Positions 48,445 through 59,295 are shown, numbered from the stretch's first letter. The stretch is DNA of 64,000 nt from Dongshaea marina (GCF_003072645.1 NZ_CP028897.1:2493658-2557657); one strand, 5' to 3'. The notes: a model not told the origin generated them from the letters alone. Made by a program: numbers and translations.

Positions 48445-49638
48445 ATGCAGACTCGCGTTATTCTCGAAGCCGGCCGTGAAAAATCACTGCTGCGCCGCCA
48501 TCCCTGGATCTTCTCCCGTGCCATCGCCCGGGTCGAAGGCAGAGTTAAACCTGGCCAAACCGTTGAGGTACTCGATAGCAAGGGAAACTGGCTGGCGCGC
48601 GGCGCTTACTCTCCCGAGTCACAAATTCGGGTGCGGGTCTGGACCTTTAACCAGCAGCAACCGATTGATATCGCCTTTTTCAAAGGACGGCTGCAGCGAG
48701 CCCAGCAGGCACGCCAGGAGTTAATCGATGCCCAACAGCTGACCGGGTACCGGCTGATTGCTGCCGAATCCGATGGCCTGCCCGGGATCACCATCGACCG
48801 CTACGGCGACTTCCTGGTGTGTCAGCTCCTTTCCGCCGGCGCCGAATTTCAGAAAAAAGCGCTGCTCAACGCACTCAAATCCTGCTTTCCAGAGTGCAGC
48901 ATCTATGAACGTTCCGATGTTGCGGTACGTCTCAAAGAGGGCCTCAAGGAGCAGAAAGGACTACTACATGGTGATGAGCCCCCCAAGCAGCTCACCATTG
49001 AAGAGAACCATGGGGTGAAGATCCTGATCGACATTGAAAATGGCCACAAGACAGGTTTCTACCTGGATCAGCGGGACAACCGGCAGATCGCCAGTCGCTA
49101 TACCAAGGGTAAGCGGGTGCTGAACTGCTTCTGCTATACAGGTACCTTTGGCGTCTATGCCCTCAAGGGAGGGGCCAGCGAAGTGGTTAATGTTGATGTC
49201 TCTAAGGATGCACTGGCGATCGCCCAACAGAACGTTGAGATCAACGGGCTCGATCTCAGCAAGGCGCAATTTGTTCAAAAGGATGTATTTCAGCTACTGC
49301 GGGATTACCGGGATCGGGGTGAAAAATTTGACACCATCATTCTCGACCCACCCAAGTTTGTTGAGAACAAGCGCCAGCTGGATAAGGCCTGCCGCGGCTA
49401 CAAGGATATCAACATGCTGGCTTGTCAGCTCCTGAATCCGGGCGGCACCCTGCTCACCTACTCCTGCTCAGGGCTGATGAGCTCCGATCTCTTCCAGAAG
49501 ATAGTGGCCGATGCAGCCCTGGATGCCGGGCGTAACGCCCAGATCATCGAGCGCCTGTCTCAGGCAAGCGATCACCCGATCGCCACCAGCTATCCCGAAG
49601 GCTTCTACCTCAAGGGACTGGTGGTTCGGGTGTTTTAA
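48445..49638 (+). CDS. rlmI: 23S rRNA m5C1962 methyltransferase
   Basis: 397 residues, compared with 396 in E. coli. The N-terminal PUA domain ([21 protein letters not shown]) is followed by the central EEHVC-like domain and a Rossmann methyltransferase: [20 protein letters not shown] (SAM loop), [20 protein letters not shown] (catalytic region) and [16 protein letters not shown] with the catalytic Cys. It modifies C1962 of 23S rRNA. Gene order with yccX matches other gammaproteobacteria. Confidence 0.96.
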   Translation: MQTRVILEAGREKSLLRRHPWIFSRAIARVEGRVKPGQTVEVLDSKGNWLARGAYSPESQIRVRVWTFNQQQPIDIAFFKGRLQRAQQARQELIDAQQLTGYRLIAAESDGLPGITIDRYGDFLVCQLLSAGAEFQKKALLNALKSCFPECSIYERSDVAVRLKEGLKEQKGLLHGDEPPKQLTIEENHGVKILIDIENGHKTGFYLDQRDNRQIASRYTKGKRVLNCFCYTGTFGVYALKGGASEVVNVDVSKDALAIAQQNVEINGLDLSKAQFVQKDVFQLLRDYRDRGEKFDTIILDPPKFVENKRQLDKACRGYKDINMLACQLLNPGGTLLTYSCSGLMSSDLFQKIVADAALDAGRNAQIIERLSQASDHPIATSYPEGFYLKGLVVRVF

Positions 49639-49940
49639 ATCCAGCCTTTTCGGCAGGGAGTGGATAAAAGATCCATTCCCTGCAATAACAAGCAACTCAC
49701 TCCTGGCTTTGGGCAATTTAAAACTGCTTAGCCCCCGATGACTCGCGAGTGTATGACGAAGTAGCCCTCAGAACTATCCTCCCTTGATCCACTCAGATCA
49801 TGATACCTGAGACTCACACAGAGCTCCTTAGTGTCAATTTCACAAGACTTTTGCGCTCAGTTACCGACTCATCAATACTTAATTTAACGAAGATCCTCTA
49901 TCGCCCTGGGTGCTCAGGTTTAACCTGAGAAGGAAATGCC
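49639..49940. other. Intergenic region upstream of the V-type ATPase operon
   Basis: 302 bases with no open frame. It must hold the ATPase promoter. I could not choose one -10/-35 pair with confidence. Confidence 0.4.
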
Positions 49941-51440
49941 GTGTTTTTTCCTGAAGCGATGGCGCGCCTTGTTTGGGTTGTGCCAAGAGAGCAGCTTGCA
50001 AGTTGCCTTCAGCAGCTGGCTGAGACCGAAAGCTTTCAGCCGAACGACCAACAGAGCCTGGGCGATGTCGATGATCTGCACCTCTTAAGGCAGCTCAGAC
50101 GAACACAGCAAATTGACTGTCGATTGCACCATGTTAAGCAAGCTCTTAAAAACCTTCCCGAAAAAACCTTGCTCAGCTACGAGATTGGTGTGCGCTCAGG
50201 TTCAGCGCCACTCCCACAGGGGGCCATCCCCATTGATAACGATCTGTTTTTGCAAGTTGGCCGGCAGCTATCCTCTCCTGAAGCAAGGCGACCCCCTTCT
50301 CCAGATACCCAAGCTCCAGCCCTTAACGATCATCAATTTGAGCTTCTTTTCTCAACGGAGCAGCAGATCGGATATACCAGAGACTGGGCAATCATTGATG
50401 GATGGATCCCAGCCAGGAGAATGCCTCAGTTTAATGAGATGCTGAAGCATCAAACCTTTGCGCTGATCCCGGCCGAGGAGACTGAGCTTCCCCTGAGCCA
50501 GGTTCCCAGCCTGTTTCATCGGCATAAAATCCTGGAGGGGTTTGGCTCCCTGATGAAACTCTATGGGATCACCGGCTATCGGGAACTTGATCCCACCCCC
50601 ATCCTGGCCATCAGCTTTTCCCTGATGTTTGGGTTGATGTTTGCCGATCTCGGGCAGGGCTTACTGCTGTTCCTCCTTGGGCTGTGGTTATTCAACAGGG
50701 GAGCGAAGGATCAAAAGTGGCAATCATACAAGCTTGCCGGACTGTTACTCATGCCCATCGGTGTGTCGGCAGCCTTTTTCGGAACCCTGTTTGGAAGCCT
50801 GTTTGCCCATGAAGATTGGATTCCCGCCCTGATTTTTCACCCGATGCAACAGGTGGTTCACTTCCTGATCCTCAGTATTTTTGTCGGGATCTCTGTGCTC
50901 TGCCTTGGAATGGGGATCGGCATTCTCAACGCCTGGTTAAGTGGACGCTTCAGGAAACAACTCTGGGATAATTTTGGCCCCATCGGCCTGCTGTTTTATC
51001 TTGCCAGCATAGGATTATCACTGGGCTATTGGCTCCAGCAAACATCCATAATTTACTTCAGCCTTGCTTTGATGGGAGCCTGCTTAGCCTGTATCGCCAT
51101 CCGCCACTTTCTTTTGCTCGTAGATGAACCCCTTGGGTTACGCCTGATGATCACTGTGATTGAAACCTATGATTTTGCAATCAAGTTTATCGTGCAGACC
51201 CTCTCCTTTATTCGTCTGGCGGCCTTTACCTTTTCTCATATCGCCCTGTCTATGGCCCTGCTGATGATTGTCGAGCTCCTCTCATCTAACCTCTTATTGG
51301 CCTCGCTTGCATTTGTGCTCGGCAATATTTTGATCGCCCTGATAGAGGGGATATTGGTCTGCATCCAGGTCACCCGCCTGCATTTTTCGAATTCTTTACT
51401 AAATTTTCATCAGGAGGAGGTATCCCTTTCAGGCCTCTGA
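49941..51440 (+). CDS. atpI: V/A-type ATPase subunit I (a subunit)
   Basis: 499 residues, shorter than the usual 600-650 because the N-terminal cytoplasmic stalk part is reduced. The GTG start has AAGGA upstream. Family core: EGFGSLMKLYGITGYRELDPTP, SLMFGLMFADLGQG, six to seven membrane helices, the ion-pathway Arg in LSFIRLAAFTFSHIALS, and the closing EGILVCIQVTRLHFSNSL. It forms the stator half-channels against the K ring. First gene of the operon. Confidence 0.92.
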   Translation: MFFPEAMARLVWVVPREQLASCLQQLAETESFQPNDQQSLGDVDDLHLLRQLRRTQQIDCRLHHVKQALKNLPEKTLLSYEIGVRSGSAPLPQGAIPIDNDLFLQVGRQLSSPEARRPPSPDTQAPALNDHQFELLFSTEQQIGYTRDWAIIDGWIPARRMPQFNEMLKHQTFALIPAEETELPLSQVPSLFHRHKILEGFGSLMKLYGITGYRELDPTPILAISFSLMFGLMFADLGQGLLLFLLGLWLFNRGAKDQKWQSYKLAGLLLMPIGVSAAFFGTLFGSLFAHEDWIPALIFHPMQQVVHFLILSIFVGISVLCLGMGIGILNAWLSGRFRKQLWDNFGPIGLLFYLASIGLSLGYWLQQTSIIYFSLALMGACLACIAIRHFLLLVDEPLGLRLMITVIETYDFAIKFIVQTLSFIRLAAFTFSHIALSMALLMIVELLSSNLLLASLAFVLGNILIALIEGILVCIQVTRLHFSNSLLNFHQEEVSLSGL

Positions 51441-51460
51441 AATTATCAGGAGATCCCTAA

Positions 51461-51814
<354 letters not shown>

Positions 51815-51815
51815 C

Positions 51816-52055
51816 ATGGAACTCAGGATACAGGGTAATGATCAGGAGCAATTGCTGTTTCAATTGCTCGGGATTACAAAAAGAAACGGGGATGAACCCT
51901 GTGGCTTACTGCTCGGGGTAAACGAGGCCACGCCAGATCCGAGTGACATAGAGCTGTATCTGAGATTACCCGATCTTGACCACCCATTGCGCGAGACGGA
52001 GCAACTAACCAAGGAGCTCGGTCGGGCCATTGGCCTTGCCGAGGTACACCTGTGA
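51816..52055 (+). CDS. Small unknown protein in the V-type ATPase operon
   Basis: 79 residues from the ATG at 51816, one base after the K stop, and overlapping the next gene by four bases (GTGA). It reads MELRIQGNDQEQLLFQLLG..., CGLLLGVNEATPDPSDIELY, LRLPDLDHPLRETEQLTKEL. No membrane segment. Subunit F would be expected somewhere in the operon, but I cannot see its nucleotide-fold pattern here. Tight coupling on both sides argues for a real component or assembly factor. Confidence 0.6.
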   Translation: MELRIQGNDQEQLLFQLLGITKRNGDEPCGLLLGVNEATPDPSDIELYLRLPDLDHPLRETEQLTKELGRAIGLAEVHL

Positions 52056-52702
52056 ACTTTGACAAACAAGCCGATCCGGCTGATCCCTCAAATACCTTGC
52101 ACAAACTCTATGATGAGTTAGATCAGAGGCTTTCGCAGCAACTTGCCGATATAGAAAAAAGTTACCAAGCCAGGGCCCGGCAGCTTAAACAGGAGAAGAT
52201 GCGGAGCTATAAAAACCAGCTCACAAAGCTACAGCAAAGTCATGACGATGAGCTCAGGCAGCTTCAGCTAAAATCGACTCGAGAGTCCGAAGCACGGCAG
52301 CAACAAAGCCTCTGGCAGTGCCAGCAAGCCTGTATTGATGAAATTATTGCGATGACCCGGGATGTTCTGCTAAAACAAGCACCCGATCTCGAACAGCTCA
52401 AATCCTGGATCGAACAGGCCTCGTCACTGCAAACAAGGGATCCCAGCTGGGAGCTTAAGATCCCGCTCCAATGGGCGGAGCGGATCAACGCTGAAAGTTT
52501 TGGTTTAAAGCAGTGTCGTTTTGAGCATGTTCATCTTACGAAGATAAACACTTCCACAGGGCCCATGCTGGGAGGCGCAATTCTACAGAACCCAAAGATG
52601 CACATCGAAATAGATGGATCTTGGGATCATAGGTTACAGATTTTAACTTCGGAACTATGGCAACGGTGGCTTAAAGATGTCAGCCCGGATGATCAGGATT
52701 AG
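52052..52702 (+). CDS. atpE: V/A-type ATPase subunit E (peripheral stalk)
   Basis: 216 residues from GTG at 52052. Long N-terminal helix rich in Gln, Lys and Glu (LDQRLSQQLADIEKSYQARA onwards) and a compact C-terminal domain (LKIPLQWAERINAE, then GPMLGGAILQNPKMHIEIDG) with the G-G-x-I/V...I-D-x-S pattern of subunit E. It joins the A/B head to the stator. It overlaps the next gene by 26 bases. Confidence 0.82.
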   Translation: MNFDKQADPADPSNTLHKLYDELDQRLSQQLADIEKSYQARARQLKQEKMRSYKNQLTKLQQSHDDELRQLQLKSTRESEARQQQSLWQCQQACIDEIIAMTRDVLLKQAPDLEQLKSWIEQASSLQTRDPSWELKIPLQWAERINAESFGLKQCRFEHVHLTKINTSTGPMLGGAILQNPKMHIEIDGSWDHRLQILTSELWQRWLKDVSPDDQD

Positions 52703-54389
52703 CGGCCCGGTTGTAGTATGTGACCATGCAGAAGAGTTCGCCATGGGGGACCATGTTGCTGTCGGAAATATCGGCCTGGTTGGAGAGGTGATCCGCCTGA
52801 CGCCGACAGAGTGTTTTCTACAAGTCTACGAAGATACCACTGAGCTGGTCATCGGCGAGCCGGTGACCAGTAGGGGCTCCGCCCTGGCTGTTGAGCTTGG
52901 CCCCGGGCTGTTATCCTCTATCTATGATGGCATTCAGCGTCCCCTCCCCCTGCTGCAGAAGCAGCTTGGCCCCTCAATTCTAAAAGGCGCCACCGCTCCC
53001 GCCTTAGACCGAACCAAACTTTGGCCATTTGTCCCCTTGCAAACAAAAGGAGCCGAGCTCAGCGGAGGCACCATCATTGGTGAGGTGCAGGAGACGGAAA
53101 CCATCTGCCATAAGATCATGCTGCCGCCAAATCTTAGTGGACAGCTAACCCAGATCGCTTGCAGCGGAGACTATAACCTCGAAGAGCCGATTGCCCGGAT
53201 CCTAAGCAGCGACGGCCAGGAGCATCCTGTCTATCTTTATCAGCGCTGGCCGGTACGGATCAAACGGCCCATCCGGCAGCGTCTTCCACCGGATCAGCCC
53301 CTCATTACCGGTCAACGGGTCATAGATACCCTGCTGCCCATCGCCAAAGGAGGCACGGCCGCCATGCCGGGAGGCTTTGGTACCGGCAAGACGGTGACCC
53401 AGCATAACCTTGCCAAATGGTGTGATGCCGACATCATTGTCTACATTGGATGTGGTGAGCGAGGCAATGAAATCACCGGGGTCCTGGAGGATTTTCCTAA
53501 GCTTAAAGATCCCAGGAGTGGCCACCCTCTGATTGAGCGCACCGTCATGATAGCAAATACCTCAAACATGCCGGTGGCTGCCAGGGAGGCTTCCATCTAT
53601 ACCGGGATCACTATTGCGGAGTATTTTCGCGATCAGGGGCTCGACGTTGCACTGATGGCCGACTCAACCTCCCGCTGGGCCGAAGCGCTAAGAGAGATCT
53701 CAGGAAGGCTCGAAGAGATGCCCGCAGAAGAGGGGTTCCCGGCCTACCTGCCGAGCCGGACCGCCGAATTCTATGAACGGGCGGGACGGGTCCATACATT
53801 ATCCAATCAAACGGGCTCTGTGACCGCAATCGGGGCTGTCTCTCCACCGGGAGGGGACTTTTCAGAGCCTGTAACCCTGCATACCCAGCGATTTGTGAAA
53901 GCCTACTGGATGCTGGATAAAAACCTGGCCTATGCCCGGCTGTTTCCGGCAATCCATCCTCTTGAATCATACTCAGAATATGAGGCAGATCTCATGGGAT
54001 GGTGGAAGCATATCTCACCACAGTGGCATGAGGAGCGTGATGAGCTGCTCAGGCTCCTCACAGCTGCAGATGAACTCAAAGGAATCGTCAGGATCCTGGG
54101 TGAAGAGGGGATCTCAGATCACCAGCGTAAGATCCTGATCGCAGAGCGGGTGATTAAGGAAGGTTTCTTGCAACAATCCGCCTTTAGCCCCAGGGATCGC
54201 TTTTCATCGCCAGAAAAACAGGCCTATCTGCTCGGGGTGATCATTAAGACCCTGCATGAGCTGTTTGAAGACCCAACGCCAGCCCGGGAGATCTTCTCTA
54301 AGTTAAAGCTCGATGGACTGATCCGCCTTAAAGACGAAATTGGATCGGATGAGGCTCAAAAGATTCTTGGGTGGAGGGATACAGATTGA
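52677..54389 (+). CDS. atpA: V/A-type ATPase catalytic subunit A
   Basis: 570 residues. Beta-barrel start [20 protein letters not shown], the V-type insert ([17 protein letters not shown]), Walker A GGFGTGKT at 232-239, [17 protein letters not shown], the [27 protein letters not shown] signature (split by normal spacing), and [20 protein letters not shown]. These mark it as A-type, not F1 beta. It hydrolyses or makes ATP at the A/B interface. A second start at 52689 is possible. Confidence 0.97.
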   Translation: MSARMIRISGPVVVCDHAEEFAMGDHVAVGNIGLVGEVIRLTPTECFLQVYEDTTELVIGEPVTSRGSALAVELGPGLLSSIYDGIQRPLPLLQKQLGPSILKGATAPALDRTKLWPFVPLQTKGAELSGGTIIGEVQETETICHKIMLPPNLSGQLTQIACSGDYNLEEPIARILSSDGQEHPVYLYQRWPVRIKRPIRQRLPPDQPLITGQRVIDTLLPIAKGGTAAMPGGFGTGKTVTQHNLAKWCDADIIVYIGCGERGNEITGVLEDFPKLKDPRSGHPLIERTVMIANTSNMPVAAREASIYTGITIAEYFRDQGLDVALMADSTSRWAEALREISGRLEEMPAEEGFPAYLPSRTAEFYERAGRVHTLSNQTGSVTAIGAVSPPGGDFSEPVTLHTQRFVKAYWMLDKNLAYARLFPAIHPLESYSEYEADLMGWWKHISPQWHEERDELLRLLTAADELKGIVRILGEEGISDHQRKILIAERVIKEGFLQQSAFSPRDRFSSPEKQAYLLGVIIKTLHELFEDPTPAREIFSKLKLDGLIRLKDEIGSDEAQKILGWRDTD

Positions 54390-55797
54390 AAGACCCTGTC
54401 ATCTACACCCAACTGGAACAGATTGAGGGCCCGCTGGTTGCCCTGGTTGCGGCCCTGCCCGGGATCGGTTTTGGCGAAGCCGTTCAACTGGTAGACAAGC
54501 AGGGGCGAACTCGCCATGGCAGAGTGGCCCTGCTCGATGGTGATAAGGTTACAATCGAAGTATTCCAGGGCACTATGGGGCTGGCTAAGAGCTCCGAAAA
54601 AATTCAGTTTATGGGACACCCCATCACCCTGCCCCTTGATCACTCCATTCTGGGTCGACGGCTTAATGGCATGGGAGAGCCCATTGATGGAGGGCCTCCA
54701 TTAATCGGCAAGAGATTTGATATCAACGGCAGCCCCCTTAACCCGACCGCAAGAGCCTATCCCCAGGACTTCATCCAGACCGGCATCACCGCCATCGACG
54801 CCTTAAACTCCCTGGTTCGAGGGCAAAAATTACCCATCTTCTCCTCATCGGGGCTGCCCCATGATCAACTGGCGATCCAGATAGCTCAACAGGCTAAGAT
54901 CCGTCCCGATCTGAGCGCAAGTTCAGATAAGCTTACCAACCAAGAGGAGCTGGTGGTCGTGTTTGCCGCCATCGGTGTCAAACACGATGTGGCGTTACGC
55001 TTTTCTGAAGCCATCTCAGGCCATACCGTCTCCTTTCTTAACCTGGCAGACGATCCTGTCATGGAGAGATTGCTCACTCCCAGAGTCGCACTAACCGCGG
55101 CAGAATACCTGGCATTCCACTGTGGCTTGCATGTACTGGTGATACTGACGGATATGACTGTTTATGGTGAGGCGTTGAGGGAAGTTGCAACCGCCCGCGG
55201 AGATATCCCTTCACGCAAGGGATACCCAAGTTACCTGTATAGTGATCTTGCCACCCTCTACGAGCGAGCCGGACGGATTAAAGGCAAGCCGGGTTCAATT
55301 ACCCAGCTCCCCATTTTGACCATGCCCAACAATGACATCACTCACCCCATCGCGGATCTGACCGGTTATATCACCGAAGGGCAAATTGTACTCTCCCGGG
55401 ATCTCTTTCATCAGCGCATCTATCCCCCATCAACCTGCCACCCTCCCTATCCCGACTGATGGCCGACGGTGTTGGTGAGGGGCGAACCCGAGATGACCAT
55501 CACCCGCTGATGGAGCAACTTTACGCCGCTTATACTCGCGCCGAGGAGGTCCGAATGATGACTCGCATCGTGGGAGAAGAGGATCTCTCTGAGGCTGACC
55601 GAAGCTATCTTAACTTTGGTGAGCGCCTCGAGCGGTTTTTTATTTCTCAGGATGTGACTGAAGATCGAAGCATTGAGAAAAGTCTTGAGATCGGCTGGCA
55701 GATGTTAGGCAGCCTTTCCAAAGAGGAGTTAACCCGATTAAGTGCCGAGTTACTTGAGCGTTACGCAAGTCTCATGAATACAGAGCAGGATCCATAA
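54386..55797 (+). pseudogene. atpB: V/A-type ATPase subunit B, one frameshift
   Basis: Two frames (to 55459, and 55459-55797) cover one protein of about 470 residues. The start is probably TTG at 54386, with GGAGGG upstream, overlapping the A stop. A frame from GTG at 54371 is also open. Motifs: [36 protein letters not shown], the B-type degenerate P-loop [59 protein letters not shown]. One extra C in the C5 run at 55424-55428 gives [25 protein letters not shown] and continues to a normal C-terminus. If the lesion is real the ATPase would be inactive. Confidence 0.88.
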
Positions 55798-55855
55798 CCC
55801 GGTCCGGCGCAAAGGATCAACCGGGTGAGCTCAGAAGAGAACAGGAGAGAATAAG

Positions 55856-56476
55856 ATGTCCTCTACCACGCGTCGCCACGCAACCAAGGCTGAGCTGGTC
55901 CACCTTAAGACAGAGCTCAAGGTTGCCCAGGATGGCCTGGCGCTTCTGGAAAGAAAGCGTGACATGCTCATCATGGAAGCGATTGAAAGGCTTAAGCAGG
56001 CTAAGTTTCAGAGGCAGGAGATCACCCAAAAGTGGCGGCAGCTTCAGGAGATATGGCAGGAAACGCTGGCACAGGAGCCAGTTCACAGGATCCGGCAACT
56101 GGCTGAGACAGTGCCCCCACTCGCACCCCTGAATAATATGAGCCAGCACTGGATGTCGATTGAGCTTGCACAACTTTCTCTTGAGAGGCCCCAGTTAGAT
56201 CTGCTGGGCTCAATCCTCGAGGTGTCCGTTCGCCCCGAGCAGGTGAGAGGCCTATTGAGTAGCCTGATGCCTGAGCTGGTTCAGTTAATGGAGCAGGAAA
56301 CCAACGTCCGCAAAATCACCCAATCCCTGAAACAATGCCACCGCCAGGTTAATGCGCTAAAACAGGTGATCATTCCAGAGCTCTCTCAGGCCAGAAATCA
56401 GATAGAGCAAAGGCTGGAAGAGAAAGACAGAGAAGCCATTTTTCAGGTTAAGCGATTAAAGGCACGGTTATCATGA
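55856..56476 (+). CDS. atpD: V/A-type ATPase subunit D (central rotor shaft)
   Basis: 206 residues. Long N- and C-terminal helices that pair as a coiled coil, with the family start (RHATKAELVHLKTELKVAQDG, LLERKRDMLI) and end (TQSLKQCHRQVNALKQVIIPELSQ). The LLERKRD and VNALE-like NALKQVIIP motifs identify subunit D. It turns inside the A/B head. The stop overlaps the next start by four bases. Confidence 0.92.
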   Translation: MSSTTRRHATKAELVHLKTELKVAQDGLALLERKRDMLIMEAIERLKQAKFQRQEITQKWRQLQEIWQETLAQEPVHRIRQLAETVPPLAPLNNMSQHWMSIELAQLSLERPQLDLLGSILEVSVRPEQVRGLLSSLMPELVQLMEQETNVRKITQSLKQCHRQVNALKQVIIPELSQARNQIEQRLEEKDREAIFQVKRLKARLS

Positions 56477-56799
56477 AACAGAGCGAGCTAGAGCATTTTG
56501 TCACTCAATTAGCGCAAGCAGAGCAAGCCGCTGCGCAGACCATACAGCAAGCGGAGCTTAAGGCCGAGCAAAGATTAGAGGCGTTGCTACAGACACTCGA
56601 GCAGGAACATCAAGAGGCATTCAATGAGTTGCAACAAAAATTGCAGCAGGAAAAGCAATGTACTATTGAAGAACTTAAGCAGCAAGCTATACAACTTGAG
56701 CGGGAGACAAACACTCGCATTGAGAGGTTCAGGCAGGGTCACCAGGCACAACTCTCCTCACTGGTGGACTGGTTAGTCAAACGGATTATCGACGCATGA
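56473..56799 (+). CDS. V/A-type ATPase G/H-like coiled-coil stalk subunit
   Basis: 108 residues, almost entirely one amphipathic helix rich in Gln, Glu, Ala and Leu (AQAEQAAAQTIQQAELKAEQ onwards), ending SLVDWLVKRIIDA. Size and coiled coil fit the G (or H) subunit that pairs with E. In other operons it precedes I or E; here it is near the end. It overlaps both neighbours by four bases (ATGA). Confidence 0.75.
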   Translation: MKQSELEHFVTQLAQAEQAAAQTIQQAELKAEQRLEALLQTLEQEHQEAFNELQQKLQQEKQCTIEELKQQAIQLERETNTRIERFRQGHQAQLSSLVDWLVKRIIDA

Positions 56800-57254
56800 A
56801 ACCCGCTCTTTGGACAAAGCTCAAGAGTGTCGGTCCTCCGCTCGATTTTGATAGTGAAATGCAGCGCTTTATTTTTTGGCTCCCGACCCATGTTCGCCCC
56901 TTTGCTCTCAGGGTGCGCCGCTGGCGAAAGCTCTACCTTCAGGCAGCCGATGTAAATACCCGGGTCAAGATCGAGCAGCAAGCACTGCTGGATCTTCGCC
57001 GCAGTTTATCCAGCATACCCGAGCGGGCCCTCATCTTTGCCTTTCTAAAAAAGGTGGAAGATGCTTATCATTTGAGCCTGGCGACTCGAAGAGATGCACT
57101 AACGGGCACGCTAATCAACACCAAGCTGGACGATGAGCTTATCGATTCTCTGGAGGTCTGGCTGGAGGCGTGCCGTGGGCATCGCGAAGTTCGTAGCTGG
57201 CTATTGCGAATGCTTCGGGCCTGGCGAGTCCAACGAAATCGGCCTGATAACTGA
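56796..57254 (+). CDS. Unknown protein, last gene of the V-type ATPase operon
   Basis: 152 residues, basic, no membrane segment (WTKLKSVGPPLDFDSEMQRF; FALRVRRWRKLYLQAADVNT; LIFAFLKKVEDAYHLSLATR). The start overlaps the preceding stop (ATGA). Subunit C, which docks the rotor on the ring, is otherwise missing from this operon, and some bacterial V-ATPases replace it with unrelated proteins. It could be such a replacement or an assembly factor. I do not recognise the family. Confidence 0.6.
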   Translation: MKPALWTKLKSVGPPLDFDSEMQRFIFWLPTHVRPFALRVRRWRKLYLQAADVNTRVKIEQQALLDLRRSLSSIPERALIFAFLKKVEDAYHLSLATRRDALTGTLINTKLDDELIDSLEVWLEACRGHREVRSWLLRMLRAWRVQRNRPDN

Positions 57255-57410
57255 TCCCCCCGGGTGAGCCAACCCCACTGCCCTCAAAAATAATCTCCTC
57301 CCCTGTGTTTCCCGATAAATGACAAAAAAGAGCAAAAAGCATGAATTGAAACGCTTTAGAGCCTAAACCACCTATAATTCGTGCTTTTGTTCAGGTTCAG
57401 GTTCAGGATC

Positions 57411-58094
57411 ATGACATTAAAGTTCTTTGCATTGAGTTTACTCATCCTCACTCTTAACGGCTGCTCAGCGCTTAAGCAGATGGCCATTGACAGTACCTGC
57501 CAGGATACCGCGGCTTACCAGACAGGCCAGAACGATGCGACCAGGGGACAGCAGCCACAAACAAACTATGCCTCCATCTGTCCTGCTAATGCCAACCAGT
57601 ATAATCAGCAATATCTTAAAGGCTATCGATCCCTGTTTTGCTCCAATGACAGGGCCTATGCTGCCGGGGTGAACGATGGAAAAAGTAACCAGGATATGCG
57701 AGTCAATTACGCCGCAGTGTGTTCCGCGAACCAGCGTAAAGCATTTAACCAGCAATACCGTCAGGGGTATAAGTTTGGGCTTGAGCAGTATTCACACAAG
57801 GTCAATATCAATATTGGCCAAACCCACTCTGACTCAGGCTCTCAGTACTCCTGCCTCGACTGTCGCGACTCATTTCAGCGGAACTGTGGTTATGACTGCA
57901 TGAAAAACGATGCTGGGCACGTATTATGTGGCGCTTCGGCACAAGACAGATGCATCAGAGGCAAAGACGGGGATGTTGTCTGCGGCTCACAGTGCAGCCT
58001 GGACAGTTTTGGCGAGGCAAGCTGCCAAAGGCAAAGTTACTCCAAAGACAGTGAACGCAACGACTCATCAGGTTTCTCGATCAATTTTAACTAA
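57411..58094 (+). CDS. DUF2799-like lipoprotein with Cys-rich C-terminus
   Basis: 227 residues from the ATG at 57411. The signal peptide ends in a lipobox (LILTLNGCSAL). Two copies of an AY(A/Q)xGxNDG/A-type repeat occupy residues 36-130 (DTAAYQTGQNDATRGQQ; NDRAYAAGVNDGKSNQ; FNQQYRQGYKFGLEQY), as in DUF2799. The last 80 residues hold ten Cys (SCLDCRDSFQRNCGYDCMKN; CGASAQDRCIRGKDGDVVCG). Function unknown. It probably sits in the outer membrane. Confidence 0.82.
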   Translation: MTLKFFALSLLILTLNGCSALKQMAIDSTCQDTAAYQTGQNDATRGQQPQTNYASICPANANQYNQQYLKGYRSLFCSNDRAYAAGVNDGKSNQDMRVNYAAVCSANQRKAFNQQYRQGYKFGLEQYSHKVNINIGQTHSDSGSQYSCLDCRDSFQRNCGYDCMKNDAGHVLCGASAQDRCIRGKDGDVVCGSQCSLDSFGEASCQRQSYSKDSERNDSSGFSINFN

Positions 58095-58166
58095 CCTCTC
58101 TTAAAGCTAAGCCAGCCTAATCCACCAGCATCCTGAATTTTTGTAAGGATAGGTTTCGGGGGATTT

Positions 58167-58559
58167 AGAGCTCTTTCGGACTAACCTGGGTCATCACTTC
58201 AGCCTGAGATAAAGAATTTCTGGCTTTGCTAAGCTGACCTTCTGCAGCATGGGCGGAGTGGCAATGCAACGTCGCGAGAAGCAGGGAGGCCGAACTGGAG
58301 AAAAGATTATCAGGGAAGATAATCGATGCAGTAGAGCACCAGGGGCGTCGCTGCGTCGTAACAACGCGAGAGGCAGGGGTGGAATTGCCCCAGGCAATGA
58401 AACGGGAGGCAGGATGCCGAGCTGGGGAGGATGCCCATGGACGGGCATCGCCGAGCTGGAAAAGATTATCATGGATGATAATCGGCACTGCGAGTCAGTT
58501 TGCAAAGCCAGAGATTAATCACAGTATTGACTCCATTTATGGAGAAAATGCTTTAGCCC
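58167..58559 (+). repeat. Dispersed repeat, copy C (about 390 bp, expanded)
   Basis: Starts AGAGCTCTTTCGGAC, includes GGCTTTGCTAAGCTGACC and TTCTGCAGCA, and contains the GCCGAACTGG/hairpin module twice (58292-58325 and about 58418-58484). It ends with GCGAGTCAG and CTCCATTTATGGAG. Compared with copies A and B, an internal duplication and insertion have lengthened it. The open frame 58249-58518 is made of repeat sequence and is not a gene. Confidence 0.85.
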
Positions 58560-58629
58560 GATAACTCCCGATGCTGAACCTGATTGCGTTCAGCGTCGAA
58601 GAGCTATCCTCTATATGGGTTCTAGCTCC

Positions 58630-59208
58630 CTAGCCAGCAGTGACTGGCTCCGAAACCAGCTTACGGATCGCCACGTCCAGGCGCTCGGTATGCTCCATCG
58701 CTCGCTCGGAGACTTCCTGCAGGCTGTTATAAACCCCCTCGATATAGACCATGCCGTGACTATAGATCGGCTGCTGATAGACCATACCCGTCAGATAAGC
58801 GGTCTGTTGTAACGGGAACAGCAGTTGCTCTACCGAGAAGTGGTTATACCCCAGAGGCTGGTAGGCATCTTTAGGCCCGCCAATTGTCAGCGAGAGCAAT
58901 AAGTGTTTCCCCTTGAGCTTGTCCCCGTTACGCCCATAGGCAAAGTTGTAGCTGAAAACCTCATCAATCCAGGTTTTCATCAGGCCTGGCACCGAGTACC
59001 AATAGAAAGGAAACTGGAGTACCAGCACATCCGCACCAAGCAGTGACTGCTGCTCAGCCTGCACATCTATCTTGCCATCCGGATAGAGGCTGTCTAGCTC
59101 TCTCACTTCAGCCTCAGGGTAACGCTGTACAAGATTTTGTAAGATGAGTTTATTGGTGTTTGAGGATTTAAGATCCGGATGACCGGAGATAATCAATACT
59201 CTGCTCAT
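58630..59208 (-). CDS. NAD(P)H-dependent FMN oxidoreductase (KefF/MdaB-like)
   Basis: 192 residues from the ATG at 59208 (MSRVLIISGHPDLKSSNTNKLI). Flavodoxin-like fold: SGHPDLKSSNTN phosphate loop, VLVLQFPFYWYSVPGLMKTWIDEVF (FMN loop, strongly conserved in the family), and LSLTIGGPKDAYQPLG. It reduces quinones or similar electrophiles. It diverges from a LysR gene, with an inverted repeat between them, so quinone- or redox-responsive control is likely. Confidence 0.88.
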   Translation of the reverse strand: MSRVLIISGHPDLKSSNTNKLILQNLVQRYPEAEVRELDSLYPDGKIDVQAEQQSLLGADVLVLQFPFYWYSVPGLMKTWIDEVFSYNFAYGRNGDKLKGKHLLLSLTIGGPKDAYQPLGYNHFSVEQLLFPLQQTAYLTGMVYQQPIYSHGMVYIEGVYNSLQEVSERAMEHTERLDVAIRKLVSEPVTAG

Positions 59209-59295
59209 GAAAGGCACCATCCATATCTGTTTGTGATAGGTATCCAGTCTAGTGGCGTTTACTCATAAAAATAAGAGGGATAGTCCCTAAATCAC

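Noticed and set aside
52677..55797. Reading the A and B subunits as F-type alpha and beta
   Set aside because: The V-type insert in A, the degenerate P-loop in B, and neighbouring I, K, E and D subunits exclude an F-type or N-ATPase operon.
58249..58518. 89-residue open frame rich in Arg and Gly
   Set aside because: It lies wholly within dispersed repeat copy C, and its apparent protein repeats come from the duplicated DNA module.
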